Source of the DNA: HK1 sp965202875
GTDB taxonomy: Bacteria > Pseudomonadota > Gammaproteobacteria > HK1
Reading direction: 5' to 3'
Length of the DNA stretch: 64,000 nt
NCBI GenBank assembly: GCA_965202875.1
Contig: OZ241870.1
Span: 1,302,001-1,366,000, forward strand
In this document: piece by piece, positions 35,767 to 44,675 of the stretch
How the letters are laid out: every line of letters starts with the position of its first letter
Position numbering within the stretch: the first letter of the stretch is position 1
Notes under the pieces: generated by a model
Told to the model about the DNA's origin: nothing
What the model saw: only the letters and a program-made list of their open reading frames with translations
Databases searched by the model: none
Translations under genes and position numbers: made by a program

Positions 35767-38055
35767 CTACGTCACGCTGTCCCCCGTGCGGCATTCCAGC
35801 ACCCGCCGCACGATGCAGTCCTGCGTGCCGTCGAGGTCCTCGTTCACGATCCCGTGGCGGTCGGCCCTGACGATTCGGACGGCCCGCTCGGCGCCCTCCA
35901 TCCCTTCGGCGATCCGGTACACGCTCTCGGGGACCACCACCGGGTCCCGGTCCGCCTGCATCAGATCGACCGGGCAGTCGACCCGGGGCAGCCGCTGCTC
36001 CAGCTCGGCGACCATGCGGGTCAGTTCGAACAGTCCATGCACCGGCATGAAGTGGTAGTTGATGTGGGGATGCTCGGACTGGTTCGGCCGGAAGGGCATC
36101 ACCCCCTCGTGGGAAGACACCCACTGCACGAGACGGTTGGCGCGGTCCACCAGCGGGACGAACTTCATGTTCGGGTTCCGGAAGTACAGCGGCACGTTGA
36201 CGGCGACGACGCCGGCGAGCCGTTCGGGGCGCTCGGCGGCGAGCATCAGCGCGAGCGCGCCGCCGCTGGAGAATCCGACCACGTAGATGCGCCGTGCGAG
36301 CCCGGACATGATCGCGTACCCGCGCCGCACCGAGTCCAGCCAGTCTTCGTAGCAGCGTTCGCGCAGATCCCAGGGCGAGGTTCCGTGGCCTTTCAGGCGC
36401 ACCCCGATCACGGGGAGATCGTGCGTCGCGAGCCGCCGGCCGAGGCTGTACATCTCGGCCGGCGAGGCGAGGAAGCCGTGGACCGCCACGATCCCGAGCG
36501 GGGCCGGCACGTCCGCGGGCAGGAACAGGAAGGGCTCGCCCGACTCGGTCGCGGTCTCCTTCGCGTTCAGCTTGGCGTGGCGTTCGCGGGAGAACGCCTC
36601 GCGATCCCAGTCCCATTCGCGGCGTTCGTCGTCGAAGCGCAGCTTCGCGATCGCCTCCGCGCCCAGCCGCGCACTGTCCGCGTAGGCGCGCTGTATCGCG
36701 TCGTGCACGGCGCGGATCGGCGCCACCTCGTTGGCGTAGACCAGCACCAGGTTCTCGAGCCGCACCTCGTCGAATCCGGATTCCTCGCGCAGCTTCGCGA
36801 GGAAGCGGTAGCTCCCGTTCTCCTGCTCCACCAGGGAGCTGTTGCGCGTCATTCTCAGGAACTGCTGCAAGCCCCGCGAGCGGCCTTCGAGCAGGCCGCC
36901 GTACGCCTCGGGGTTGCGCAGGCTGCGGTGCAGGCGCACGCCACCTTCGCGCTGCGCGTGCTTCACCGCCAAGTAGAGGAGCCGGTGGAAGCCGGCGCAC
37001 GGGATCTCGCTCTCACCGGCCTCGATCCGCTCGAAGATGAGCCGCGACGCGAGATGGCTCAGGTTCACGGTGACGCCTTCGTACATCCGGCGCATGCACT
37101 CGTCGCGAACCTGCCGCGCGTACCCCCGCAGTAGACGCCCGAGCGTGTGGCTCGTCCAGTGCCGGCCGGGCGCTTCGAGTGCGAAGCAGTCGTCGATGGC
37201 GGTGATCTCCGGCAGCACGCGCTCGCCCAGGTGCCGCTCCATCCAGCCCCGGAACTGCTCCATGCGTACCGGCTCTCCGAAGCGGATGTCCATGTCGGTG
37301 TGCTTGAGCAGGAGGTTGCCCTCGATCAGCAGCTCCTCGGACAGCCGCCGGGTCAGGCGCCCGTGCGCGAGCATGTCCGCGCCCCTGCGCAGCAGGTTGT
37401 CGCCGATGCGGACCGGCCAGAAGGTGATGTTCGCGGGCACGATGCGCGTGGGTTTGCGCGCCGCGGCGAGCAGCGATCCGGCGTCCGGCAGCCCGATTTC
37501 CTCGGCCCAGGCTTCGATCCGGCCCGAGCGTCCGGCTTCGGCCGCCGCTCGCACCGCGTGCTTGAACGTGTCGAGCGCGAGCCCGAGCACCGCCGCGCCG
37601 GTGTGATGGCGGCGCCACTCCCGAGCCTTGCGCGAGTACGCGCTGAAGTCGCCGTCTTCGTCGAGCACCCGCCGGTCCTTGACCATGCCGCCCTCGGGGA
37701 AGATCACGACCTTGCGCCCGCGCAGGATCTCGCCCGCGAGGAAGGGCAGCAGGCGCGGGTGATCGTTGGAGACGGCGCCGACGTCGGTGAGATATCCGGA
37801 GAAGGGCTCGCCTTCGACGAAGAACTCGGCCCCGGCCACCGAGCGGCAGTACGCGCCGGTCTCGACGTAGATGAAGTACTGCGGGATGAAGGTCTCGAAG
37901 CGCGCGAAGTGGTTGAAGAGGAAGACGTCGCCCTCGGTGAGCTTGTCTTCGACCTCGTGCAGCTTCAGGTTGATCCTGAAGAGGCGGCGCAGCATCGAGA
38001 ACAGCCGGGCCGACCATCGATACGTCGCAGGGTTGATCTCGAAGTCCATCGCCAC
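35767..38055 (-). CDS. Fused glycerolipid-type acyltransferase and alpha/beta hydrolase
   Basis: A 762-residue two-domain protein. The N-terminal half resembles PlsC-type acyltransferases: NHFARFE (an HX4E catalytic box, about residues 48-54) and FPEGGM. A helical middle region follows. The C-terminal half, from about residue 520, is an alpha/beta hydrolase: GIVAVHGFLASPAEM oxyanion region, nucleophile elbow GFSSGG, acidic residue in QADRDPVV and histidine in DRHGIVNE. The combination suggests acyl-chain transfer or lipid remodelling at the membrane. No operon partner; the gene stands between znuC and tlpA. Substrates are unknown. Confidence 0.85.
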   Translation of the reverse strand: MAMDFEINPATYRWSARLFSMLRRLFRINLKLHEVEDKLTEGDVFLFNHFARFETFIPQYFIYVETGAYCRSVAGAEFFVEGEPFSGYLTDVGAVSNDHPRLLPFLAGEILRGRKVVIFPEGGMVKDRRVLDEDGDFSAYSRKAREWRRHHTGAAVLGLALDTFKHAVRAAAEAGRSGRIEAWAEEIGLPDAGSLLAAARKPTRIVPANITFWPVRIGDNLLRRGADMLAHGRLTRRLSEELLIEGNLLLKHTDMDIRFGEPVRMEQFRGWMERHLGERVLPEITAIDDCFALEAPGRHWTSHTLGRLLRGYARQVRDECMRRMYEGVTVNLSHLASRLIFERIEAGESEIPCAGFHRLLYLAVKHAQREGGVRLHRSLRNPEAYGGLLEGRSRGLQQFLRMTRNSSLVEQENGSYRFLAKLREESGFDEVRLENLVLVYANEVAPIRAVHDAIQRAYADSARLGAEAIAKLRFDDERREWDWDREAFSRERHAKLNAKETATESGEPFLFLPADVPAPLGIVAVHGFLASPAEMYSLGRRLATHDLPVIGVRLKGHGTSPWDLRERCYEDWLDSVRRGYAIMSGLARRIYVVGFSSGGALALMLAAERPERLAGVVAVNVPLYFRNPNMKFVPLVDRANRLVQWVSSHEGVMPFRPNQSEHPHINYHFMPVHGLFELTRMVAELEQRLPRVDCPVDLMQADRDPVVVPESVYRIAEGMEGAERAVRIVRADRHGIVNEDLDGTQDCIVRRVLECRTGDSVT

Positions 38056-38330
38056 TCGACTTCACGCCCGTTTGACGGACGCGAAGATGATAGGCGATCG
38101 CCGATGCCGCGAACCAGACGGCGGGCGAAGGCGGAAAGCAGCGCCGAAGCGCCCGCGGCGGTGCGCGGGCTCGCCGTCCGGTGATGCGCTCACCGGGCTC
38201 GCGGTCGAGGAGAGGCGTCCGGTCGAGGTCCGGGCGTGCCGGCAACGATCCCCGGCCCGGCGCTCCACCGGTGGAGGTGGTGGAGATCCCACGGTCTCCG
38301 AGCTTGCCCGGGGCCCCTGGGCTGCGCCCC

Positions 38331-38894
38331 TCAGCGGACTTCCCGCAAGGCTTCCCGAGCGAGGAAGTCCTCGATCGCTTCACCGGTCACCGGCCCGACG
38401 TGGCTGGCGACCAGCTCCCCGTGCGGATCGACGAAAAACGTCGACGGCAGCCCCTTGAGAGGCTCGAAGGGAAGCAGCGGCTTGTCGCCCACGCGCACCA
38501 CCAGGTAGTTGATGCGCATCTGCGCGATGAACTCCGCGAGCGCCGGGGTCTCGATCTCCTCGAAGTTCACCCCGATGACCACCGCATCGTGGTCCCTGTG
38601 GCGCTCGTGGAAGCGCACGAGCTCCGGGATCTCCACCATGCACGGCCCGCACCAGGTCGCCCAGAAGTTGACGACGGCCCACTTCCCCCGATGGTCGGAC
38701 AGGCGATGGACCTGGCCGGTGACGTCGGGGAGGGAGAAATCGACGCCTCGGGGGTCATCGGCCCGAGCCGCGACCGCGACGGCGAGGAGCGCAAGCGCAC
38801 TCGCGAGACGGGCCGTGACTGAAACCAGCCCCCGGCCTGCATGGTGGAGGCTTGCACCCGGACCGCCGGCTCGTCCTCGTGTCAACATCGGCAT
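38331..38894 (-). CDS. TlpA-like periplasmic thioredoxin
   Basis: A secreted thiol-disulfide protein of 187 residues. After a signal segment (RLASALALLAVAVAARA) the fold begins VDFSLPDVTGQVHRLSD, then NFWATWCGPCMVEIPEL with the WCGPC redox site, and KGLPSTFFVDPHGEL with the cis-proline. It follows dsbD by 37 bases on the same strand, so DsbD probably keeps it reduced. TlpA-type reductases prepare apocytochromes or copper sites; the many c-type heme proteins of this organism fit, but the specific client is inferred. Confidence 0.88.
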   Translation of the reverse strand: MPMLTRGRAGGPGASLHHAGRGLVSVTARLASALALLAVAVAARADDPRGVDFSLPDVTGQVHRLSDHRGKWAVVNFWATWCGPCMVEIPELVRFHERHRDHDAVVIGVNFEEIETPALAEFIAQMRINYLVVRVGDKPLLPFEPLKGLPSTFFVDPHGELVASHVGPVTGEAIEDFLAREALREVR

Positions 38895-38931
38895 TCACCC
38901 CGCAACGATTCCCGCCAGCGTCCCGGACATG

Positions 38932-41193
38932 TCATGACCGGAACCGCTCCTGCGCCCCCGGCGCATCGGCCTCGTCCGCCGGCTCGGCCGTCTCCGGCGC
39001 GAGGTCTTCCGGGCCTGCCGTCCGCGTCGCGCTGATCGCGTTCCCCGGCGAGGTCGCCCGCTCGACGACGCGGTGGAACTCGCCGGCGTTCATGAACCCC
39101 ACCACCCGCAGCTCGCGCCGCTCCCGCCCGTCGGGGCCGAAGAACAGGATCGCCGGCGGGCCGAACAGGCCGAACTCCGCGAGCAGCGCCTTGTCGAGCG
39201 CATCGTTCGCGGTGACGTCGGTCTGCAGCAGCAGCACGTCCGCAAGCGCCGCCTGCACCGCCGGGGCGCTGAACGTGAGCCGCTCCATCTCCTTGCAGCT
39301 CACGCACCAGTCCGCGTAGTAGTCGAACATCACCACCTGCCCACGGGCCGCGGCCGTCTCAAGCTCGGCGTTCAGACCTTCGACGCCCTTCACCCGCCTG
39401 AACTCGAGCGCGCGCTCCGCGGGCTCTCCCGACACCAGCGCGAGGCCCTTCAGGGGCCGCAGCAGATCACCCCGCCCCCCCGCGACTCCGACCATCACGA
39501 GGACGCCGTAGACGAGCATCACCAGCCCTGCCCCCTTCCACAGCCGTCGCCACCCCCCGCTCTCCGCCGTCAGCGAATCGAGGGCCCCCATGTAGATCGA
39601 GCACACGATGAGCAACGCCGCCCACATCAGCAGCGACACCGGCTCCGGCGCCACGCGCTCGATGAGGTAGATCGCGACCGCCAGCAGCGCCACCCCGAAC
39701 ACCGCCTTCACGGCGTTCATCCAGGCGCCCGCCTTCGGCAGAAGCTTGCCGGCCGACACCCCGGCCACGATGAGCGGCACCCCCATGCCCATCCCCAGCG
39801 CGAACAGCGCGAGTCCACCGAGCACCGGATCGCCGGTCCGGCCGATGTAGATCAGGACACCGGCGAGCGGCGCGGCGACGCAGGGGCCGACGATCAGCGC
39901 CGAGAGGGCGCCCATCGCCCCCACTCCGGCGTAGGTCCCGCCCTGCTGACGGTGGCTGAGCGCGGCAAGGCCCGCCTGCCACGAGGCGGGGATCTGGAGG
40001 TCGTAGAACCCGAACATCGAGAGCGAAAGCAGCACGAACACCAGCGCGAAGCCCGACAGGATCCACGGGTCCTGGAACGCTGCGGCGAGGTTTGCGCCGA
40101 ACAGCCCGGCCAGGACTCCCGCGACGGTGTACGTGAGGGCCATCGCCACCACGTAGATCAGCGACAGCAGGAAGGCGCGGCGCGAGGTGACGCCGCTCCC
40201 CTGGCCCACGATGATGCTCGACAGGATCGGCACCATCGGCAGCACGCAGGGGGTGAACGCAAGGAGCAGCCCGGCCCCGAACAGCGAGAGGATCACGAGC
40301 CAGCGGTTGCCGGAAGTGAGGGCCGCGGCGATCCGATCCTGTTCCGGCAACTCGACGGGGGCCAACCCTTCCATCCCCGGACCGGGGAGGCCCGAGGCAG
40401 CCGGCCCGGAAAGCCTCGGCGCGCCCGGGGCCGCATCCACCCCTCCCGAACCCGGGAGATCCGCCCATCCCCGAACCTCGCCCGTCCCCTCCCGGCGGGT
40501 GAGGTTCGGCGTCTCCGGCGCACCCTGGAGTCCGCCCACCGCCTCCGGGTCCGTGAGACCCGGTGCGCCCGGCGCCACGCCTCCACCGGTGTCCGCCCGG
40601 GCCGCGGGCAGGAACAGCGAGACGGTCCTGGTGATCGGCGGGTAGCACAGCCCCGCCTCCGCGCAGCCCTGGTAGGTGACGTCGACGGCGACTTCGGCGG
40701 CGCCGGCGCGGGCGACGGGAACGCGCGCCGCCACGGAGTGGTAGAACACCTCCATCGGCCCGAAGAACTCGTCGTCCTTGATCTTCCCTTTCGGGAAGCC
40801 GGCCTCGCCGAGGGTCGCGCCGGCGCCGTCCGCGGCCCGGAACCGGAATTTGTCCCGGTAGAGGTAATAGCCTTCGGCGATGGTCCAGTGCGCCTCGATG
40901 GTCCGGGGGCCCGCCGCCTGCGCACTCAGCACGAAGGCGGCGTCGGGGTCGAGGAACTCATCCTCGCCGGACGCATCGATCTCGATGCTCCGGCCAAGCT
41001 CCAGCAGCTCCGCGAGCGCGGGCGCGACCTCCGCGATCCCCCCCGGCGCAGGGCGCTTGGCGTCGTCGTCCGCCTTGACCGGCCAGAGGGCGACGAGCGC
41101 CAGGAGCGCCACCGGCACCGCCAAACCGGACACAGGCAGGCGCCGGACCGGCCGCGCCGGATCAGTGCGCGTCGCCCGACTCCGCCAGCGCAT
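38932..41193 (-). CDS. dsbD: DsbD, thiol:disulfide interchange protein
   Basis: Transmembrane reductase that carries electrons from cytoplasmic thioredoxin to periplasmic thiol proteins. From the ATG at 41193 it has 753 residues: a periplasmic alpha domain with the C177/C183 pair (QGCAEAGLC), eight hydrophobic helices holding the paired cysteines of AFTPCVLPM and VGPCVAAPL, and a C-terminal thioredoxin domain with DWCVSCKEME. Between alpha and beta domains (about residues 199-283) is a Gly/Pro-rich insert with imperfect repeats such as APGAPGLTDPEA and APGAPRLSGPAA. An upstream start at 41244 is possible. It overlaps the sel1 gene by about 30 bases and precedes tlpA. Confidence 0.92.
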   Translation of the reverse strand: MRWRSRATRTDPARPVRRLPVSGLAVPVALLALVALWPVKADDDAKRPAPGGIAEVAPALAELLELGRSIEIDASGEDEFLDPDAAFVLSAQAAGPRTIEAHWTIAEGYYLYRDKFRFRAADGAGATLGEAGFPKGKIKDDEFFGPMEVFYHSVAARVPVARAGAAEVAVDVTYQGCAEAGLCYPPITRTVSLFLPAARADTGGGVAPGAPGLTDPEAVGGLQGAPETPNLTRREGTGEVRGWADLPGSGGVDAAPGAPRLSGPAASGLPGPGMEGLAPVELPEQDRIAAALTSGNRWLVILSLFGAGLLLAFTPCVLPMVPILSSIIVGQGSGVTSRRAFLLSLIYVVAMALTYTVAGVLAGLFGANLAAAFQDPWILSGFALVFVLLSLSMFGFYDLQIPASWQAGLAALSHRQQGGTYAGVGAMGALSALIVGPCVAAPLAGVLIYIGRTGDPVLGGLALFALGMGMGVPLIVAGVSAGKLLPKAGAWMNAVKAVFGVALLAVAIYLIERVAPEPVSLLMWAALLIVCSIYMGALDSLTAESGGWRRLWKGAGLVMLVYGVLVMVGVAGGRGDLLRPLKGLALVSGEPAERALEFRRVKGVEGLNAELETAAARGQVVMFDYYADWCVSCKEMERLTFSAPAVQAALADVLLLQTDVTANDALDKALLAEFGLFGPPAILFFGPDGRERRELRVVGFMNAGEFHRVVERATSPGNAISATRTAGPEDLAPETAEPADEADAPGAQERFRS

Positions 41194-41596
41194 ACAGCCG
41201 CATCGCCTGCTCCGGATCACGTTCCACCCCCAAGCCCTGCTCATACATCATGCCGAGCGTCATCATCGCGCCCGCGAGACCCTGGGCGGCCGCGCGCCGG
41301 AACCACTCGGCCGCCTCCCTCTCGTCCTTCGCCACGCACTCCCCGTACAGGTACATCACGCCGAGCCCGTGCTGGGCGAGCCCGTGGCCCTGCTGCGCCG
41401 CATCCCGCATCGAGGAGAATGCGAGGGCCTCGTTCACCGCACCGCCCAATCCGTTCCGGCTCATCACCCCCACCCGGAACTGCGCCTCCGCCTCACCGCG
41501 CGCCGCGAGCGGCGCGAGGAGCTGGAACGCGCGGCGGAACTCCTTGGCCTCGAACGCCGCAATCCCGCTCGCCAGCTCCATGTCGGGATCGTTCAT
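41162..41596 (-). CDS. Sel1-repeat protein
   Basis: A 144-residue protein with three Sel1-like (TPR-related) repeats: AQFRVGVMSRNGLGG, AQHGLGVMYLYGECV followed by DEREAAEWFRRAAAQG, and GAMMTLGMMYEQGLGV followed by DPEQAMRLYALAESG. Sel1 repeats mediate protein-protein contacts. The ATG at 41596 gives a compact repeat protein; the frame continues upstream to 41857 with Arg-rich sequence of unlikely coding value. It overlaps the start of dsbD, suggesting cotranscription. Location and partner are unknown. Confidence 0.78.
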   Translation of the reverse strand: MNDPDMELASGIAAFEAKEFRRAFQLLAPLAARGEAEAQFRVGVMSRNGLGGAVNEALAFSSMRDAAQQGHGLAQHGLGVMYLYGECVAKDEREAAEWFRRAAAQGLAGAMMTLGMMYEQGLGVERDPEQAMRLYALAESGDAH

Positions 41597-42139
41597 CCGG
41601 CGTTCAGTCCGATCGTCGCGGCGAGCAGGCTCCTTCGGGATTAGAGCGCGTGCCGGGAAGAAAGATTCCGCCCCTTGCCCGGCATCCATTCCGGGTGGGG
41701 TGTTCGACTTCGCGATCACCATGCCCCCGTCGCGTTCCGCCCCCGCCGTCGCGGGCTTTGCGGCGACCCGTGGCGCCGCTTCTTCGATACCGATGCCGCG
41801 ATCGACTTGCGAGCAGGGATGCAGGCCATGCCGGTCCCCCATGCGCTCGAACGTCATCGTCGATTGACGGTCGATGATTGCACGCGGTCACGGCGCGAGG
41901 CAACGCGGCTCCCGGGGCAGGCGCGGCCCTTTCCGTCGGCCGTGTCGTGCGCATGACGTACCGTCGCCGATCGAATTCCGGCTCCCTCCCCCGGAAAAAA
42001 CGGCCTCTCGCTTCCCCGCACCGGCGTCCCGGCCGCTCGACCCGGTTTGCGGCGCATGGAGGGCGGCGGGGACGGCCCTGCCGCCGCGGGCACCGGCCGG
42101 CTGTTGATCTTCACTGCCCTGCCGGCCGATGATGCCCGC
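41597..42139. other. Divergent non-coding stretch between sel1 and the Memo fusion gene
   Basis: About 540 bases without a supported gene, bounded by genes reading outward on both sides, so promoters for both should lie here. I found no clear -35/-10 pairs, repeats or riboswitch-like structure. Confidence 0.35.
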
Positions 42140-43687
42140 ATGCGCCCCTTCAGCCAATCCACCACCGCCTCCGCGAGGGTGAAGCCGCCGAACGTCGCCG
42201 GGACGTTCTACCCGGGCGACGGAGAGGCGTTGCGCCGGGAGGTCGACGCCTGCCTTGAACGGGCGCGGGCCGAAGGGCCGGCGCCGAAGGCGCTCATCGC
42301 TCCGCACGCGGGATACCGCTACTCCGGGCCCGTTGCCGCGAGCGCATATGCCCGGCTCAAGCCTCGGGCGCAGGAAGTACGGCGGGTCGTACTGCTCGGC
42401 CCGGTGCACTACCACCCGGTTCGCGGCGTGGCGACGTCCGGTGCCGAATCGTTCGATACGCCGCTCGGCGCCGTGCCGGTGGATGTCGCGTCGGTCCACC
42501 GGGCCCTGGCGCTCGCGTTCGTCCACCGGTGCGACCCGGCCTTCGAGCGCGAACACAGCCTTGAAGTCCACCTTCCCTTCCTGCTCCGGGTGCTCCCGCG
42601 GTTCACCCTCGTACCGCTCCTCGTCGGCGACGCGTGTCCCACCGAGATCGACACCCTGCTCGAAGCGCTGTGGGGCGGACCGGAAACCGTGATCGTCGTC
42701 AGCTCGGACCTGAGCCACCATCTCGACTACGAGAGCGCACGCCGGCTGGACGAGACGACGTCGAAGGCGATCGTCGCGTTGCGCCACGATGCCGTCGGGT
42801 ACGAACAGGCGTGCGGGCGTCACGCGATGAACGGCCTGCTCCATCTCGCGGAGCGCCGTGGCCTGAAGGCGAGCGTCCTCGACGTGCGAAATTCCGGCGA
42901 CACCGCGGGGCCGCGCGACCGCGTCGTCGGCTACGGCGCCTACGCATTCTTCGAGCCCGAGCCGCGCGGATCGGCCGCCGGGGCGCATGATGCCGGGGGT
43001 TCCGTTTCCGAAGAGCGCGGTTTCGGGATGCCCGACCGCGAGGCGCTCGGCTTCGGGGTCTCCGGCGCCGATGCGGCCGAATTCGAACAGTCCGCCACCG
43101 GCGTCCCCGGTCCCGAGACGCCCGGTTCGCGGACCCTCGACCTCGAGTCACGCCGGCGGCTGCTCGGGATCGCGACGCGGTCGATCCGCCACGGATTCGC
43201 CCGCGGTAAGAAGTACGAAGTCGACCTCGACGGGCTCCCGCCGGCGTTGCGCGAACACCGCGCCACGTTCGTGACCCTGGAGCTGAACCAACGCCTGCGC
43301 GGATGCATCGGCAGCCTCCGGGTGAGGCGCCCGCTCGCCGCCGACGTCGCGCACAACGCCCAGGCGGCGGCGTTTCACGATCCGAGGTTTCCCCCTCTCG
43401 AAGAGGACGAGCTTGCCGCACTGGACGTCAAGGTCTCCGTGCTCTCGCCCCAAGAGTCGATAGGGGCGGAATCCGAGGCCGGTCTCATCTCCCGCCTCCG
43501 GCCCGGGATCGACGGACTGATCATCGAGGACGGCGCGAAGCGCGCGACCTTCCTTCCAAGCGTCTGGAGGGGGATCCCGGAGCCGGTGCGCTTCGTTCGA
43601 GAGCTCGCCGCGAAGGCGGACTGGCCCGCGGGCCGTTGGCCCGGCGCCGCATGTGCCTGGCGCTATACGACCGAAGAGTTCGATTAG
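42140..43687 (+). CDS. Memo (AmmeMemoRadiSam B) fused to AMMECR1 (A)
   Basis: A 515-residue fusion. Residues about 14-280 are the Memo/dioxygenase-like fold (AGTFYPGD, APHAGYRYSGP, LLGPVHYHP, SLEVHLPFL, SSDLSHHLDYE, with metal-site histidines). A linker of about 50 residues follows, then an AMMECR1 domain (THVTLELN-type FVTLELNQRLRGCIGSL, HDPRFPPLEEDEL, DGLIIEDGAKRATFLPSVW). In many prokaryotes these two proteins occur with a radical SAM enzyme (the AmmeMemoRadiSam set); that third gene is not in the window. The ATG at 42140 gives the normal Memo start. Function is unsettled for the whole family. Confidence 0.9.
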   Translation: MRPFSQSTTASARVKPPNVAGTFYPGDGEALRREVDACLERARAEGPAPKALIAPHAGYRYSGPVAASAYARLKPRAQEVRRVVLLGPVHYHPVRGVATSGAESFDTPLGAVPVDVASVHRALALAFVHRCDPAFEREHSLEVHLPFLLRVLPRFTLVPLLVGDACPTEIDTLLEALWGGPETVIVVSSDLSHHLDYESARRLDETTSKAIVALRHDAVGYEQACGRHAMNGLLHLAERRGLKASVLDVRNSGDTAGPRDRVVGYGAYAFFEPEPRGSAAGAHDAGGSVSEERGFGMPDREALGFGVSGADAAEFEQSATGVPGPETPGSRTLDLESRRRLLGIATRSIRHGFARGKKYEVDLDGLPPALREHRATFVTLELNQRLRGCIGSLRVRRPLAADVAHNAQAAAFHDPRFPPLEEDELAALDVKVSVLSPQESIGAESEAGLISRLRPGIDGLIIEDGAKRATFLPSVWRGIPEPVRFVRELAAKADWPAGRWPGAACAWRYTTEEFD

Positions 43688-43899
43688 ACCGAAGCTCCCC
43701 GGAGTCTTCGGGGCCGAATCCATGATAACTAATTGAATAATAATAAGAAACAGGCAAAAAGGAAGAGGGTTGTTCCCATGTGGATGAGAAAACATGTCTG
43801 ACAGCCCCGGTGGCGCGACCGGAGCTCAGGTGGACGTCAACCGGGCCCGGGTGAACGTGGCGAGGGCCGGGCGCCCGGTCGAACGGGCACCGCCGCCGG

Positions 43900-44364
43900 T
43901 CACGCCAGCGGCACCGTGAGCCCGACCTTCGTGCGATCCATGACCACGGAGGTCCGGAAGCGCTTGACGTTCGCGTCGTCGAAGAAGAGCCGGCGCGTCA
44001 GCTCCTGGAAGTCCTGCATGTCGCGGGCCAGCACGATCAGCGCGAAGTCCGCTTCGCCCGTGATGTAGTAGCACTGCTGGACCCGCGGCTCCGCCTTCAC
44101 GCGCCTGCGGAATGCATCGAGCTGGTCCACCCGCTCGCGCTCGAGTTCGACCAGCACGAGGAAGGTCATGGTGTAGCCGACCGCCTTCGGCGATATGAGC
44201 GCCCGTTCACCCTCGATCGCGCCGGCTTTCTTCAGGTTCCTGATGCGCCGCTGCACCGTGGCCACCGACAGGCCGGTCTCCGACGCGATCGCGTCGAGCC
44301 GCTCGCGTGCGTTCTCCTGCAGAAGGCGCAGGATCGTCGCATCCGTCGAATTCGGTTTGCTCAT
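43900..44364 (-). CDS. Lrp/AsnC-family regulator (DoeX-like by context)
   Basis: A 154-residue Lrp-type protein: N-terminal helix-turn-helix (DATILRLLQENARERLDAIASETGLSVATVQRRIRNLKKAG) and C-terminal RAM ligand domain (VQQCYYITGEADFALIVLA). It is transcribed away from ehuBCDA, with a perfect 14-bp palindrome between them. In Halomonas elongata, ectoine breakdown is controlled by the Lrp-family regulator DoeX, so a similar role here is plausible. Assignment to the family is firm; to DoeX, contextual. Confidence 0.88.
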   Translation of the reverse strand: MSKPNSTDATILRLLQENARERLDAIASETGLSVATVQRRIRNLKKAGAIEGERALISPKAVGYTMTFLVLVELERERVDQLDAFRRRVKAEPRVQQCYYITGEADFALIVLARDMQDFQELTRRLFFDDANVKRFRTSVVMDRTKVGLTVPLA

Positions 44365-44415
44365 GACGCCCCAGTGGCAAATGCGCTCTGCATATGAGCG
44401 ATTTTCCCATTTTGT

Positions 44416-44457
44416 GGTCAGTACTGACCTGTAGCAAGCAAAGGAGGGCGATATACT
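44416..44457. promoter_or_regulatory. Palindromic operator candidate and -10 box between lrp-type gene and ehuB
   Basis: GGTCAGTACTGACC (44416-44429) is a perfect 14-bp palindrome 52 bases from the regulator start. TATACT (44452-44457), 22 bases further, is a good -10 hexamer for ehuB; no strong -35 is seen at normal spacing, and the -35 position would fall on or next to the palindrome. The regulator probably binds here to control both directions. Confidence 0.55.
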
Positions 44458-44675
44458 GACGAATACCTCCTCGGCGAGCGGGTGCAACCTGCCGCGGGAG
44501 CGGCGCGGCATCGAGAACGTTGCCCGGCCCGTTCTTCGCAAGCGTTGCCCGAACGACCCGGGGAGGGATCGGTCGCCGTTCGGCCCACCCGGGGCCGCTG
44601 CACCGAGGCCTTGTCCGGCGAACGGGATCACGCAGTACCGGTACATGTTCATCAAGACACGAGGGGTACCAAAGC

